Shown here: piece after piece, positions 36,801 through 44,399 of the stretch | Position numbering within the stretch: position 1 is the stretch's first letter | Layout of the letters: each line of letters starts with the position of its first letter | NCBI GenBank assembly: GCA_031119475.1 | Contig: JAVHXV010000003.1 | Location: 62,001 to 126,000, forward strand | Source of the DNA: Pedobacter sp. | Lineage (GTDB): Bacteria; Bacteroidota; Bacteroidia; Sphingobacteriales; Sphingobacteriaceae | Length of the DNA stretch: 64,000 bases | Direction: 5' to 3' | Translations under genes and position numbers: made by a program | Notes under the pieces: model-generated | Seen by the model: only the letters and a program-made list of their open reading frames with translations | Databases searched by the model: none | What the model was told of the DNA's origin: nothing

Positions 36801-37175
36801 CAATCTGTACAAAATGCAGTCTACGAGCAGAAAGATCCATTGATCATCTATAAAATGGAGGCATTTAACCTGTTCAAGAGCATGCTGAACGTGGTGAACA
36901 AAGAAGTGGTGAGCTTCCTGTTCAAAGGAAACATTCCGGTACAGCAGGATGCCGATGAGGTGCGTGAGGCCAGGGCCCCGCAGCCTGCACCAAGCAAATT
37001 GCGCATGTCTAAACCAGAATTCAACCAATCAAGCAGCAGTGCCATGCCAATGGAAGATACAAGGGAAATGGCACCGCCACAGCCGATCAGAAAGGAAGCC
37101 ACTGTAGGACGGAACGAGCCCTGCCCATGTGGAAGCGGCAAGAAATATAAAAATTGTCACGGAGCGAATGCATAA
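33867..37175 (+). CDS. secA: Protein translocase ATPase SecA
   Basis: The 1102-residue SecA starts at [20 protein letters not shown]; a frame 17 codons longer is not supported. The Walker A region is [22 protein letters not shown], the Walker B/DEAD-like box is [21 protein letters not shown], and the helicase C-terminal motifs are in [12 protein letters not shown] and [14 protein letters not shown]. The extra segment around residues 345-415 between the nucleotide-binding halves is typical of Bacteroidota SecA. The C-terminus ends in a zinc-binding SEC-C motif ([14 protein letters not shown]). SecA drives post-translational export through SecYEG; secG is encoded at 55072. Confidence 0.97.
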   Translation: MLGFLAKIFGSKSERDIKALQPLVLQINEEYAKLSTLSNDELRNKTAEFKSTIASALADIDAKIAGIKSNAESEELSLQEKTALYDEVDALQKDRDTELEKVLQQILPQAFAVVKETSRRLSENENLEVTATQFDRDLAARKSNVKIVGDKALWANHWEAAGNEVVWNMVHYDVQLIGGMVLHSGKIAEMATGEGKTLVSTLPAYLNALAGQGVHVVTVNDYLARRDSEWNAPLFEFHGLSVDCIDKHEPNSQERRNAYLADITYGTNNEFGFDYLRDNMSQTPDQLVQRKLHFAMVDEVDSVLIDDARTPLIISGPVPFGDQHEFHELKPRIERLVNAQKTYVTQALNEAKKLINDGKAGTEEGEGGLALLRAHRGLPKNKALIKFLSEGSVRQTLLKTENHYMAEQSKHMPKVDAELFFYIDEKNNQVELTEKGIELITQQGEDPHFFVLPDVGTEIAEIEKSALSNDEKIARKDNLMRDYAVKAERIHSVNQLLKAYTLFEIDVEYIIDEGKIKIVDEQTGRIMEGRRYSDGLHQAIEAKENVKVEDASQTYATVTLQNYFRMYHKLCGMTGTATTEAGEFWSIYKLDVVEIPTNRVMARKDQQDYVYRTVREKYNAVAEEIVKLTEAGRPVLVGTTSVEISELLSRMLKLRGIKHNVLNAKMHQKEADIVAEAGQAGTVTIATNMAGRGTDIKLGPGVKEAGGLAIVGTERHESRRVDRQLRGRAGRQGDPGTSQFFVSLEDNLMRLFGSERIANVMVRMGIEEGEVIQHSMITSSIERAQKKVEENNFGIRKRLLEYDDVMNSQRTVIYAKRKNALFGDRLDVDMNNMVFDVSEDIVSEYKDSSNYEGFKLEVIKNFSVDTAISAQDFGSKSIHALTDILFDEVTAFYARKSDAIISQSMQVLKQVFAERGEQIEQVVVPFSDGIRHIQVPVDLKKAIANNGREVTKSFEKTIILALIDDSWKEHLREMDELKQSVQNAVYEQKDPLIIYKMEAFNLFKSMLNVVNKEVVSFLFKGNIPVQQDADEVREARAPQPAPSKLRMSKPEFNQSSSSAMPMEDTREMAPPQPIRKEATVGRNEPCPCGSGKKYKNCHGANA

Positions 37176-37194
37176 TGGTTAGATAAAAAGAGAC

Positions 37195-37281
37195 AAGTAG
37201 CAAGGATCAAGTAGCAGGTAGCAAGAGACATTCAATCTCGATACTTGATACTCGATACTTGATACTTGATACTTGATACTC
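37195..37281. repeat. Inverted heptamer array (AAGnnnC / GATACTT) between secA and purD
   Basis: Left units AAGTAGC, AAGGATC, AAGTAGC, AGGTAGC, AAGAGAC (37195-37229); a 10-base loop; right units GATACTT, GATACTC, GATACTT three times, GATACTC (37240-37281). The right unit is the reverse complement of AAGTATC, so the halves can pair. Confidence 0.7.
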
Positions 37282-37299
37282 ATACTACTAACCTGAAAC

Positions 37300-37329
37300 T
37301 TGATACTTGCCACCCAAATCTTATCTTTG
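37300..37329 (+). promoter_or_regulatory. purD promoter
   Basis: A TTG, about 37300-37302, is followed after 19 bp by TATCTTTG (37322-37329), an exact TAnnTTTG. The purD ATG is four bases further on. Confidence 0.5.
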
Positions 37330-37333
37330 CCAA

Positions 37334-38605
37334 ATGACAATCTTACTATTAGGCAGTGGTGGAAGGGAATCGGCTTTTGCTTGGAAAATCAGCCAATCTC
37401 CTTTGTGCACAAAATTATTTATCGCTCCTGGAAATGCAGGAACACATGCTTTTGGAAAAAACATCAACCTTAATCCGAACGATTTCGAAGCGGTTAAAAA
37501 CTTTGTGCTGAAAGAAAATGTATCATTTCTGATCGTTGGCCCAGAAGAGCCTTTGGTTAATGGTATCCATAATTTCTTTAGCAACGATGAATCATTGGCA
37601 CATATTCCAGTAATCGGCCCTAAAAAAGAGGGTGCGATCTTAGAGGGCAGCAAAGATTTTTCTAAGCAATTTATGGAGCGACATGGCATTCCGACAGCCA
37701 AATCCCGCTCATTTACCAATGAAAGCCTGACCGAAGGCCTGGCCTATCTCGAAAACCATCCTTTGCCTGTCGTATTGAAAGCAGATGGATTGGCAGCCGG
37801 AAAAGGGGTGCTTATCATCAATAACACCAAGGAAGCGCAAGATGAGCTCAGGTTAATGTTGGGCGGCAAATTTGGGAACGCTGGATCTACCGTCGTGATC
37901 GAATCCTTTTTATCGGGGATCGAACTGTCCGTATTCGTACTTACCGACGGAAAAGATTACGTCATCCTTCCCGAAGCCAAAGACTATAAACGCATCGGTC
38001 AGGGCGATACTGGATTAAATACGGGCGGAATGGGCTCCGTTTCGCCGGTTCCTTTTGCAGACGAGGCCTTTTTGGCCAAAATCAAGAACAACATCATCCA
38101 ACCCACCATAGCGGGCCTGATCAGCGACCAGATTGACTATACCGGATTTATTTTCTTCGGCCTGATCAAGGTCGGGAATGAACCATATGTAATCGAATAT
38201 AATTGCAGAATGGGAGATCCAGAAACGGAAAGTGTAATTCCAAGGATCGAAAATGACCTGGTCGAATTGCTGCAGGCCTGTTCGAAAAAACAATTGGGCA
38301 ACTATCAGCTGTCGATCAGTCAGAAAAGTGCTGCCACGGTTATGATCGTTGCTGGCGGATATCCTGGCGACTATGAAAAAGGTAAAGTGATTTCAGGAAT
38401 CGACAACCTTCGTGATTCATTGGCTTTCCATGCCGGGACAGCTTTGGAGGGCGGGCAGGTCAAGACCAATGGCGGAAGGGTATTGGCGATCACAAGCCTT
38501 CAAAAAGACCAATTTACCGCGCTACAAGCTGCCACTGCAGATGCGGCGAGGATCTACTTCGACGGAAAATATTTTAGGGAAGACATTGGCTTTGATTTGA
38601 TGTAG
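37334..38605 (+). CDS. purD: Phosphoribosylamine-glycine ligase
   Basis: The 423-residue ATP-grasp enzyme makes glycinamide ribonucleotide, the second step of purine biosynthesis. It starts with MTILLLGSGGRESAFAWKISQS and continues with IAPGNAGTHAFG, FLIVGPEEPLVNGI, and the ATP-grasp core LPVVLKADGLAAGKGVLII. GTGLNTGGMGSVSPVPF-like residues and EYNCRMGDPETESVIPRI complete the active site. A frame opening nine codons earlier would start inside the promoter, so ATG 37334 is chosen. A bidirectional terminator follows. Confidence 0.96.
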   Translation: MTILLLGSGGRESAFAWKISQSPLCTKLFIAPGNAGTHAFGKNINLNPNDFEAVKNFVLKENVSFLIVGPEEPLVNGIHNFFSNDESLAHIPVIGPKKEGAILEGSKDFSKQFMERHGIPTAKSRSFTNESLTEGLAYLENHPLPVVLKADGLAAGKGVLIINNTKEAQDELRLMLGGKFGNAGSTVVIESFLSGIELSVFVLTDGKDYVILPEAKDYKRIGQGDTGLNTGGMGSVSPVPFADEAFLAKIKNNIIQPTIAGLISDQIDYTGFIFFGLIKVGNEPYVIEYNCRMGDPETESVIPRIENDLVELLQACSKKQLGNYQLSISQKSAATVMIVAGGYPGDYEKGKVISGIDNLRDSLAFHAGTALEGGQVKTNGGRVLAITSLQKDQFTALQAATADAARIYFDGKYFREDIGFDLM

Positions 38606-38611
38606 AGCGGG

Positions 38612-38660
38612 GCAAGGAGCAAGGAGCAAGGAGCAAAGAGCAAAGAGCAAAGAGCAAAGA
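38612..38660. repeat. Heptamer array (GCAAGGA x3, GCAAAGA x4)
   Basis: Seven contiguous 7-bp units follow directly after purD. No inverted partner half is seen. It is the most regular of the direct heptamer arrays. Confidence 0.75.
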
Positions 38661-38675
38661 GTTAAATATAGACAT

Positions 38676-38708
38676 AAAAAAAGCCTTTCGATAACGAAAG
38701 GCTTTTTT
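38676..38708. terminator. Bidirectional rho-independent terminator
   Basis: AAAAAAGCCTTTCG pairs with CGAAAGGCTTTTTT around the loop ATAA. It can end both purD (plus) and the convergent thioredoxin-like gene (minus). Confidence 0.85.
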
Positions 38709-38723
38709 AGGTAATATTGGTTA

Positions 38724-39866
38724 TTATTTGGTTTTCTTACCGAGCAACTCTTCGAGTTTTGCATGCAGGGCTTCTCCCCTCAATCCTTTTCCAATGATTT
38801 TTCCGGTAGGATCGATCAAGAAGTTTGCAGGAATGCTGCGTATGCCCCAGTTTTTGGCCACTTCATTGTCCCAATATTTTAGGTCAGAAACATGTGTCCA
38901 GGTCAAGTTATCATCGGCAATTGCCTTTTCCCAAGCCGCCTTAGCATCTGGCCTGTCTAATGAAACCCCCAAAATCGTGAAGTTTTTATCCTTAAATTTA
39001 TTGTAGGCAGCTACCACATTCGGGTTCTCTTCACGGCAAGGACCGCACCAGGAAGCCCAAAAATCTACCAGTACATATTTTCCTTTAAAATCAGATAGCT
39101 TTACAGGTTTTCCATTCGGATCATTTTGCGTAAAATCCATCGCCATTACACCTACTGCGGTCTTTTTCGCCGCCTCAATTGTCAGTCCTAAAGATTTGCC
39201 GGATTTCGAATTTTTTAGGTTATCGCTCAACGATGCATAAACGCCTTCAAGCTGTCCGGCTAGTTTCTCATCAGAGGTAATCCTTGATAGGGAGCTTAAT
39301 GAAATGTATGAATTTGGGTTTTTCTTGGCAAATTCCAGATAAACCGGGTTCATCTCCTCAATAATTTTTCCTCCTCTTTCCTGAAGCGCAGACATCATGA
39401 CCTTATCCTTTTTCTGCTCTGGCGTGTAAGCTGCATATTCCTTGTTCAGCACATCCATCTTATCGTTATAAGGTTTCAGCATGGCGGTGAGCTTCGTATT
39501 GTCGTCGTTTGTGGTAGAACCGATAACCTTGGCTGATTTTAACGAGTCGATTGAAGCGACAGTGATATTTCCCGGCTCGATATACAAGCTGCTGTAATCC
39601 ATAAACCTGGTGTTGGCACCTTTTACGTATGGATTAACATTTTTAAAGATATTGGCCATTACCGGATCGCTTGCCGTTCCCTTAAATTGGAAACTATTAT
39701 TTGCTACGATTACTGAATCGGTAATCCTTTTACCATCCTGCATATAGGAAAGATAAATCTTATCGCCCGCTTTTAGGGAAGGAACATCTCCCTTAACGGT
39801 GAAAGGCTGTTGTGCGAAGGCAGCAAAAGGCAATAGCGCCATTGCTGATAAAATTAATTTTTTCAT
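38724..39866 (-). CDS. TlpA-like thioredoxin-fold protein with N-terminal DUF4369
   Basis: The 380-residue exported protein has a signal peptide ending at FAAFAQ. A DUF4369-like beta domain follows (FTVKGDVPSLKAGDKIYLSYMQDGKRITDSVIV, about 22-115), then a helical linker, then a C-terminal AhpC/TSA-thioredoxin domain with the active site WASWCGPCREE and the cis-proline loop IRSIPANFLID. It probably acts as a periplasmic thiol-disulfide reductase or as a helper in cytochrome c maturation. It is monocistronic and ends at the shared terminator. Confidence 0.92.
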   Translation of the reverse strand: MKKLILSAMALLPFAAFAQQPFTVKGDVPSLKAGDKIYLSYMQDGKRITDSVIVANNSFQFKGTASDPVMANIFKNVNPYVKGANTRFMDYSSLYIEPGNITVASIDSLKSAKVIGSTTNDDNTKLTAMLKPYNDKMDVLNKEYAAYTPEQKKDKVMMSALQERGGKIIEEMNPVYLEFAKKNPNSYISLSSLSRITSDEKLAGQLEGVYASLSDNLKNSKSGKSLGLTIEAAKKTAVGVMAMDFTQNDPNGKPVKLSDFKGKYVLVDFWASWCGPCREENPNVVAAYNKFKDKNFTILGVSLDRPDAKAAWEKAIADDNLTWTHVSDLKYWDNEVAKNWGIRSIPANFLIDPTGKIIGKGLRGEALHAKLEELLGKKTK

Positions 39867-40021
39867 TTATTTATAGATTAGGGTTGGTCTGATGAAGCCA
39901 TTATGGTTGACCATGGTTAATTTATTTAAGCTGAATATCAAATATAAGCATCAGAGTCCTATTTTATTCAATTTTAATGTAAAATAACTGTGCCGAAGAC
40001 CTTGTGCTGAAAAATTGCTGA

Positions 40022-41203
40022 TTAACTTAGTTTTTGATAGGTACGCCACCACAGATCGGGCATTTCGCCATTTACGGCGGTGTTGTAATCTTCATATCGG
40101 CAGGGCACGAGATGGAACCTTTCGTTTTTGGATACGGCGTTGGGATAGGGCACCTGCATCCACCAGCGATCTGAACGTTTGCTTTTCACGAAATTCATTT
40201 CACCCGAACCATCCTTTAGGCTGGCGCGATAAATGATATATTGCGATTTGGGCATAAGCGGAAAATCCTGTTTCCGGTTATAAAACCCATCTATAAAATA
40301 CCAGACCATCTGTGCGAGCAACATGGCAGTCTGGCCATTCCGGTCGAAGGCCGGATTAAATTCATAAAATCCGATGGAGGTCAACTTATCGTTCATGCCC
40401 GCATACCGCGTAATCCTGCAGGCATCCTCGCCATAAAAGCCGTTCGGGCCTGCATTGATATTGGCGCAGGCATCTGCAGAACGGATTGCACCCATATCGA
40501 AACTGATCATATTGGCGTTGCGGATCACGGGCTCTGTTAACGTAATGTCGGGCAAAAATTCGCCTAAGCGGTGCACATCAAAATAGAGCTTATCCATTAC
40601 CTTCAGGCTTTCCTGGTTTACAAAATAGGTCTGATAGCCGATGTTGCTAAAATTAAAAAGGTAATTGGGCTGATGTAAAAATATCTTGTTCAGATAGGCA
40701 TTTGATGAAGTGACCATTTCATCATCGCTGGTCTCATCGAGGTCAAACTTCGAATCGACCACAACCAGGTCTACCTTTTGTTCCAGGTTTTCATAGCCCA
40801 TATATTGTGCATAGGTTAAATCCTGGCTTCCACCAATAATGATGGGAAGGATATTGAGCTTGACGAGTTCCTCGACCGCTGTCTTTACCGCAAAATAAGT
40901 GTCGGACAATTGCCTGCCGGCAATGATGTTTCCCAGATCGATGATCTTGCTGTCGAATGCACCTTCGTTCAGTGCATAGAACTGCGCACGAAAATAATCG
41001 GCTCCAAGGCCACACCCATTGTTATTGACCGCGCCACGATCATCATTTACCCCGAAAATCGCTATATCGTATGCCCTGTCTTCCAGTTCTGGAAAATGGG
41101 CCGTATAAAATTCCGCTTTTAATCCCAACTGGCTCGTCAGAAATCCTTGCTTCGGACTAAAGGAATTTGGGTCAACAGGCGAAAAAAAATCTGATAAAGA
41201 CAT
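40022..41203 (-). CDS. Arginase/formimidoylglutamase-like protein with altered metal site
   Basis: The 393-residue protein fits the arginase superfamily in overall layout: DIAIFGVNDDRGAVNN, LNILPIIIGGSQDLTYAQY, VDLVVVDSKFDLDE and MISFDMGAIRSADA. Canonical enzymes have GGDHS, DAHxD and SFDxDxxDP, which bind two manganese ions. Here the two histidines appear as Q and K, and the third motif is changed. A classical binuclear hydrolase is therefore unlikely; it may use another chemistry or be a structural relative. Bacteroidota carry many such proteins. It is divergent from the SDR gene at 41278. Confidence 0.75.
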   Translation of the reverse strand: MSLSDFFSPVDPNSFSPKQGFLTSQLGLKAEFYTAHFPELEDRAYDIAIFGVNDDRGAVNNNGCGLGADYFRAQFYALNEGAFDSKIIDLGNIIAGRQLSDTYFAVKTAVEELVKLNILPIIIGGSQDLTYAQYMGYENLEQKVDLVVVDSKFDLDETSDDEMVTSSNAYLNKIFLHQPNYLFNFSNIGYQTYFVNQESLKVMDKLYFDVHRLGEFLPDITLTEPVIRNANMISFDMGAIRSADACANINAGPNGFYGEDACRITRYAGMNDKLTSIGFYEFNPAFDRNGQTAMLLAQMVWYFIDGFYNRKQDFPLMPKSQYIIYRASLKDGSGEMNFVKSKRSDRWWMQVPYPNAVSKNERFHLVPCRYEDYNTAVNGEMPDLWWRTYQKLS

Positions 41204-41277
41204 AAAAGCGATCTAATGTTGGCATCAAATATCTATTTTTGGCCGGATATATTTATGCACTTCCTAAAAAAAAAGAC

Positions 41278-42252
41278 ATGATACTCGTAACCGGTGCTAC
41301 AGGATTTTTAGGTGCGGAATTGGTGCATCAGCTGACCGCCAAAAATTCAAGGGTTAGGGCACTGAAAAGGGTGGGTTCCAAAACTCCGCTTTTGCTACAG
41401 GAAAACCAAATGGTAGACTGGTATACGGCTGATATCAACGACCCTGAGTCATTAGCCGATGCCTTTGACGGCATTACCCAGGTTTACCATTGTGCGGCAT
41501 TTATTTCTTTTGACCCTAGGGATAAGGCCAAATTGTTCAAGGTCAATATTGAGGGGACTTCAAATGTGGTGAACCTTTGCTTGGAGCTTCAGGTACGTCT
41601 ATTGCACGTAAGCTCTGTGGCTGCCTTGGGAAATGCGAAAAAAGGAGAAGAAATTACGGAGAAAGATTTCTGGGAATATGATCCGCACGTGCATGGCTAC
41701 GCGATTTCAAAATATGAAGGTGAAATGGAGGTTTGGCGCGGGATAGCAGAAGGCATGGATGCCGTTATTGTCAACCCATCGGTGATTATAGGGAAAAATG
41801 CCGGTTTTGAAGGAAGTGGAGCCATTTTTAAATTGGTGAAAGATGGATTAAAATTCTATACGGATGGCGCTACGGGATTGGTTGATGTAAGCGATGTGGC
41901 CAAATGTATGATCTTATTGATGGAAAGCGACATCACCGCCGAACGTTATACCCTATCTGCAGCCAACCTGCATTACAGGGAATTCTTTGCGGCTATAGCC
42001 AATGGTTTTGGCAGCAAGGCCCCATCCATCGCGGCAAGACCTTGGATGTTGGGCATCGCCTGGCGGGCGGCCAAACTGGTTTCTTTTTTTACCAGAAAGG
42101 CACCTGCCCTGACCAAAGATGCGGCAAGGAGCAGTTTCAACCTCAGCTATTATAGCAATGTAAAAATCAGGAAGGCCATCAACATTGATTTTAAGCCTTT
42201 GGAACAGAGTATCAAAGAAGTTTGTGCAGCGCTGCAGCACGCCCAAAGTTAA
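41278..42252 (+). CDS. NAD(P)-dependent epimerase/dehydratase (extended SDR)
   Basis: The 324-residue protein begins MILVTGATGFLGAELVHQL, the dinucleotide-binding TGxxGxxG motif. The catalytic YxxxK is in HGYAISKYEGEMEVWR, and the Ser in LLHVSSVAALG. It resembles the dihydroflavonol-4-reductase-like/extended SDR group; the substrate is unknown. A frame opening at 41239 would be 13 codons longer, but the Rossmann motif starts directly at 41278. A TATTTTTG box lies about 45 bp upstream. Confidence 0.9.
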   Translation: MILVTGATGFLGAELVHQLTAKNSRVRALKRVGSKTPLLLQENQMVDWYTADINDPESLADAFDGITQVYHCAAFISFDPRDKAKLFKVNIEGTSNVVNLCLELQVRLLHVSSVAALGNAKKGEEITEKDFWEYDPHVHGYAISKYEGEMEVWRGIAEGMDAVIVNPSVIIGKNAGFEGSGAIFKLVKDGLKFYTDGATGLVDVSDVAKCMILLMESDITAERYTLSAANLHYREFFAAIANGFGSKAPSIAARPWMLGIAWRAAKLVSFFTRKAPALTKDAARSSFNLSYYSNVKIRKAINIDFKPLEQSIKEVCAALQHAQS

Positions 42253-42264
42253 TCAGCAAATTCG

Positions 42265-42272
42265 TATCTTTG
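42265..42272 (+). promoter_or_regulatory. TAnnTTTG -7 box of the phosphoserine phosphatase gene
   Basis: TATCTTTG lies 27 bp before the ATG, with a predicted leader of about 20 nt. It starts 12 bp after the SDR stop codon, so the gene probably has its own start. Confidence 0.4.
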
Positions 42273-42299
42273 TGTACAAACAACACTATCCTTTTCATC

Positions 42300-43598
42300 A
42301 TGCCTAAAAAAGCCTATTACATCATCGATTTTGACAGTACATTTACCCAAGTTGAAGCCCTAGATGAATTAGCTAGGATCTCATTGAGCAAACATCCCAA
42401 TAAAGAGGCTATTTTTCAGCAGATCGAAGATTACACCAACATGGCGATGGAAGGAAAACTTTCATTTTCTGAGAGTTTGGCTCAACGGGTAAAACTGCTG
42501 GAGGCTACAGAGGAACACCTTAAGCAATTGGTCACACGGTTGAAGAAAAAGGTTTCGGCTTCTTTTTCTAGGAATACGGCATTCTTTAAAAAACATGCCG
42601 ATGAAGTATTGATTGTTTCTGGGGGGTTTAAGGAATTTATCACGCCCGTGGTCAGCCAATATCACATTAGGAAAGAGAATATTTTCGCCAATACTTTTGT
42701 GATGGATGAAGATGGAAAGATTGTTGATTACGACCACAATAACCCGCTGAGCCAGGAAGGCGGCAAAGTACTCTTAATGAAAGAGATGCAGCTTGAAGGC
42801 GATCTTTATGGAATTGGCGATGGCTATTCGGATTTTCAGTTGAGGGAAAGTGGATTGATCAAAAAATTCTATGCTTTCACCGAAAATATTGCAAGGGAAA
42901 GTATTGTAGCCAAGGCGGACCACATTACACCAAGTTTCGATGAATTTCTTTATGTGAACAACCTGCCACGGGCGATTTCCTATCCGAAGAATAGGATACT
43001 CTGCCTGGTGATCGGAAATGTGCCCAAAGAAAGTATTGAATTGTTGAAGAAAGATGGTTTTTCGATCAGGCATAAAACTTCGTTCGAAGAAAAATATGTT
43101 GCAGATGTGGGCATGATGCTGTTGGCTGATGGCGAAAAGATCGACAATGAAAAATTGGAAAGGGCCGTAAAACTGAAAACGATCGGGTATCTTGGGAACT
43201 CAAAAAACAGGCTATCGGCATCAATTTGCACCCAGATGGGGATCGTGATTTTTGACGATCCGAAAAACAATCCGCGCAACCAGTCTTTTGTTCCCAAGCG
43301 CGTCATCGATTTCATGAACAAGGGTACTACCTATCTGAGCTTAAATTTTCCAAACCTGCAATTACCTGCTATCGATAAATCACACAGGTTGATCCATATC
43401 CATGAAAACGTACCTGGGATTATGGCACAGATCAATACGATTTTTGCCAAGCACCAGATCAATATTGTTGGTCAGTTTTTGATGACGAATGCCACTTTGG
43501 GCTATGCGATTACGGACATCAATGCAGAATATGACAAGCAATTGTTCAAGTCACTAAAGAAGATTGCGCATACGATCAAGTTTAGGGTGCTGTATTAG
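42300..43598 (+). CDS. Phosphoserine phosphatase (HAD) fused to a NAD-domain-less phosphoglycerate-dehydrogenase remnant and an ACT domain
   Basis: Residues 1 to about 215 form a SerB-type HAD phosphatase: DFDSTF (nucleophile Asp), VSGGFKEF, and GIGDGYSDFQL with the metal-binding Asp. From about 235 the sequence looks like the C-terminal part of 3-phosphoglycerate dehydrogenase (NVPKESIELLKKDGF, KTIGYLGNSKNRLSASICTQMGIVIFDDP) but with no NAD-binding Rossmann segment. It ends with the SerA-type ACT domain (HRLIHIHENVPGIMAQINTIFAKHQINIVGQFL). The ACT domain could sense serine and inhibit the phosphatase; this is inference. ATG 42300 is preferred over a longer frame from 42222 that overlaps the SDR gene. 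Confidence 0.85.
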   Translation: MPKKAYYIIDFDSTFTQVEALDELARISLSKHPNKEAIFQQIEDYTNMAMEGKLSFSESLAQRVKLLEATEEHLKQLVTRLKKKVSASFSRNTAFFKKHADEVLIVSGGFKEFITPVVSQYHIRKENIFANTFVMDEDGKIVDYDHNNPLSQEGGKVLLMKEMQLEGDLYGIGDGYSDFQLRESGLIKKFYAFTENIARESIVAKADHITPSFDEFLYVNNLPRAISYPKNRILCLVIGNVPKESIELLKKDGFSIRHKTSFEEKYVADVGMMLLADGEKIDNEKLERAVKLKTIGYLGNSKNRLSASICTQMGIVIFDDPKNNPRNQSFVPKRVIDFMNKGTTYLSLNFPNLQLPAIDKSHRLIHIHENVPGIMAQINTIFAKHQINIVGQFLMTNATLGYAITDINAEYDKQLFKSLKKIAHTIKFRVLY

Positions 43599-43627
43599 AT
43601 TAAATTTTTTTGTTAGGAGTAATTTTG

Positions 43628-43671
43628 AGGCTTCACTTTGACAATCTTTAAAGATTGTCAAAGTGAAGCCT
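43628..43671. repeat. 44-bp perfect palindrome, left end of the RAYT element
   Basis: Arms AGGCTTC then ACTTTGACAATCTTT on the left, the exact complement on the right, no loop. The inner 30 bp equal those of the right-end palindrome; the outer seven bases of each arm do not, but they still pair. ATTTTTTA follows on the plus strand, so it may also terminate the phosphatase gene. Confidence 0.85.
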
Positions 43672-43780
43672 ATTTTTTACCTTAATTAATAAATTTTATA
43701 ACCCTAAAATATTTTATCGTTTCAATATCAATTCAAAAAAAATTTATGCATCATCTGCAAATATGCCATACATTAATATC

Positions 43781-44380
43781 ATGGCTAGAGTTGAACATTA
43801 TTTTACAAGATTTGAAGAGGGGGAATTTTATCATGTTTATAACAGGTCAATCGACAAAAAGACTCTCTTTAAAAGCGATCGAAACAGCGACTTTTTCTTA
43901 AAAAGGTTTGAATTTTTTTTAAGTGAAGTTGTTTCAGTGTATGCGTTCTGCTTAGTGGAAAACCATTTTCATTTTCTGATCAAAGTCTGTGACCTCAAAG
44001 CTTATAGAGAAGAAAAGTGCATTAACATCGAAATAAGTACACATTCCATAGTAAGCAAACAATTTAGAAGACTTTTTCAAAGTTATGCCCTGGCATTCAA
44101 TAAAGAACATCTAAGATGTGGAACGCTTTTTCAAACACCTTTCAAGAGAGCACGGGTAAAGGATAGACAGTACCTAATTCAGTTGATTTATTATATCCAT
44201 TACAATCCACAAAAGCATCGATTGATAGAAGATTTTCGAAATTGGAAGTGGAGTTCCTATAACTTAATCATGGCTCCTATCTCTAATAACATTCATGAAG
44301 AAATCATCAGTTGGTTTGGAAATAAAGAGGGTTATATTAATTTTCATAACCTTAGATTAACTAACTTTGACAATCTTTAA
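43781..44380 (+). CDS. REP-associated tyrosine transposase (RAYT), Y1_Tnp family
   Basis: The protein has about 199 residues from MARVEHYFTRFEEGEFYHVYNRS, with six more if the ATG at 43763 is used. The YHVYNRSIDKKTLF opening, the HxH metal motif in VENHFHFLI and the catalytic tyrosine region LIYYIHYNPQKHRL are all signatures of the IS200-like HUH domain found in RAYTs. RAYTs process single-stranded palindromic REP sequences and are usually kept as single-copy domesticated genes. The last codons (TNFDNL) and stop are encoded by the right palindrome. Confidence 0.9.
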   Translation: MARVEHYFTRFEEGEFYHVYNRSIDKKTLFKSDRNSDFFLKRFEFFLSEVVSVYAFCLVENHFHFLIKVCDLKAYREEKCINIEISTHSIVSKQFRRLFQSYALAFNKEHLRCGTLFQTPFKRARVKDRQYLIQLIYYIHYNPQKHRLIEDFRNWKWSSYNLIMAPISNNIHEEIISWFGNKEGYINFHNLRLTNFDNL

Positions 44381-44399
44381 AGATTGTCAAAGTTAGTTA
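44358..44399. repeat. 42-bp perfect palindrome, right end of the RAYT element
   Basis: Arms TAACTA then ACTTTGACAATCTTT on the left, the exact complement on the right, no loop. It covers the last codons and stop of the transposase, and its last base is the A of the kynA ATG. A hairpin here would hide the kynA start region. Confidence 0.85.

Larger units (their letters stand above)
43628..44399 (+). mobile_element. RAYT element: single transposase gene between two palindromes
   Basis: The 772-bp unit consists of one Y1-transposase gene bounded by palindromes of 44 and 42 bp that share a 30-bp core. The transposase stop codon lies inside the right palindrome. No direct repeat or terminal inverted repeat of a classical insertion sequence is seen. 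It separates the phosphatase gene from kynA. Confidence 0.7.

Noticed and set aside
44384..44398. TTG start for kynA five codons upstream of ATG
   Set aside because: The extra codons lie inside the palindrome of the RAYT element, and ATG 44399 gives a normal family length.
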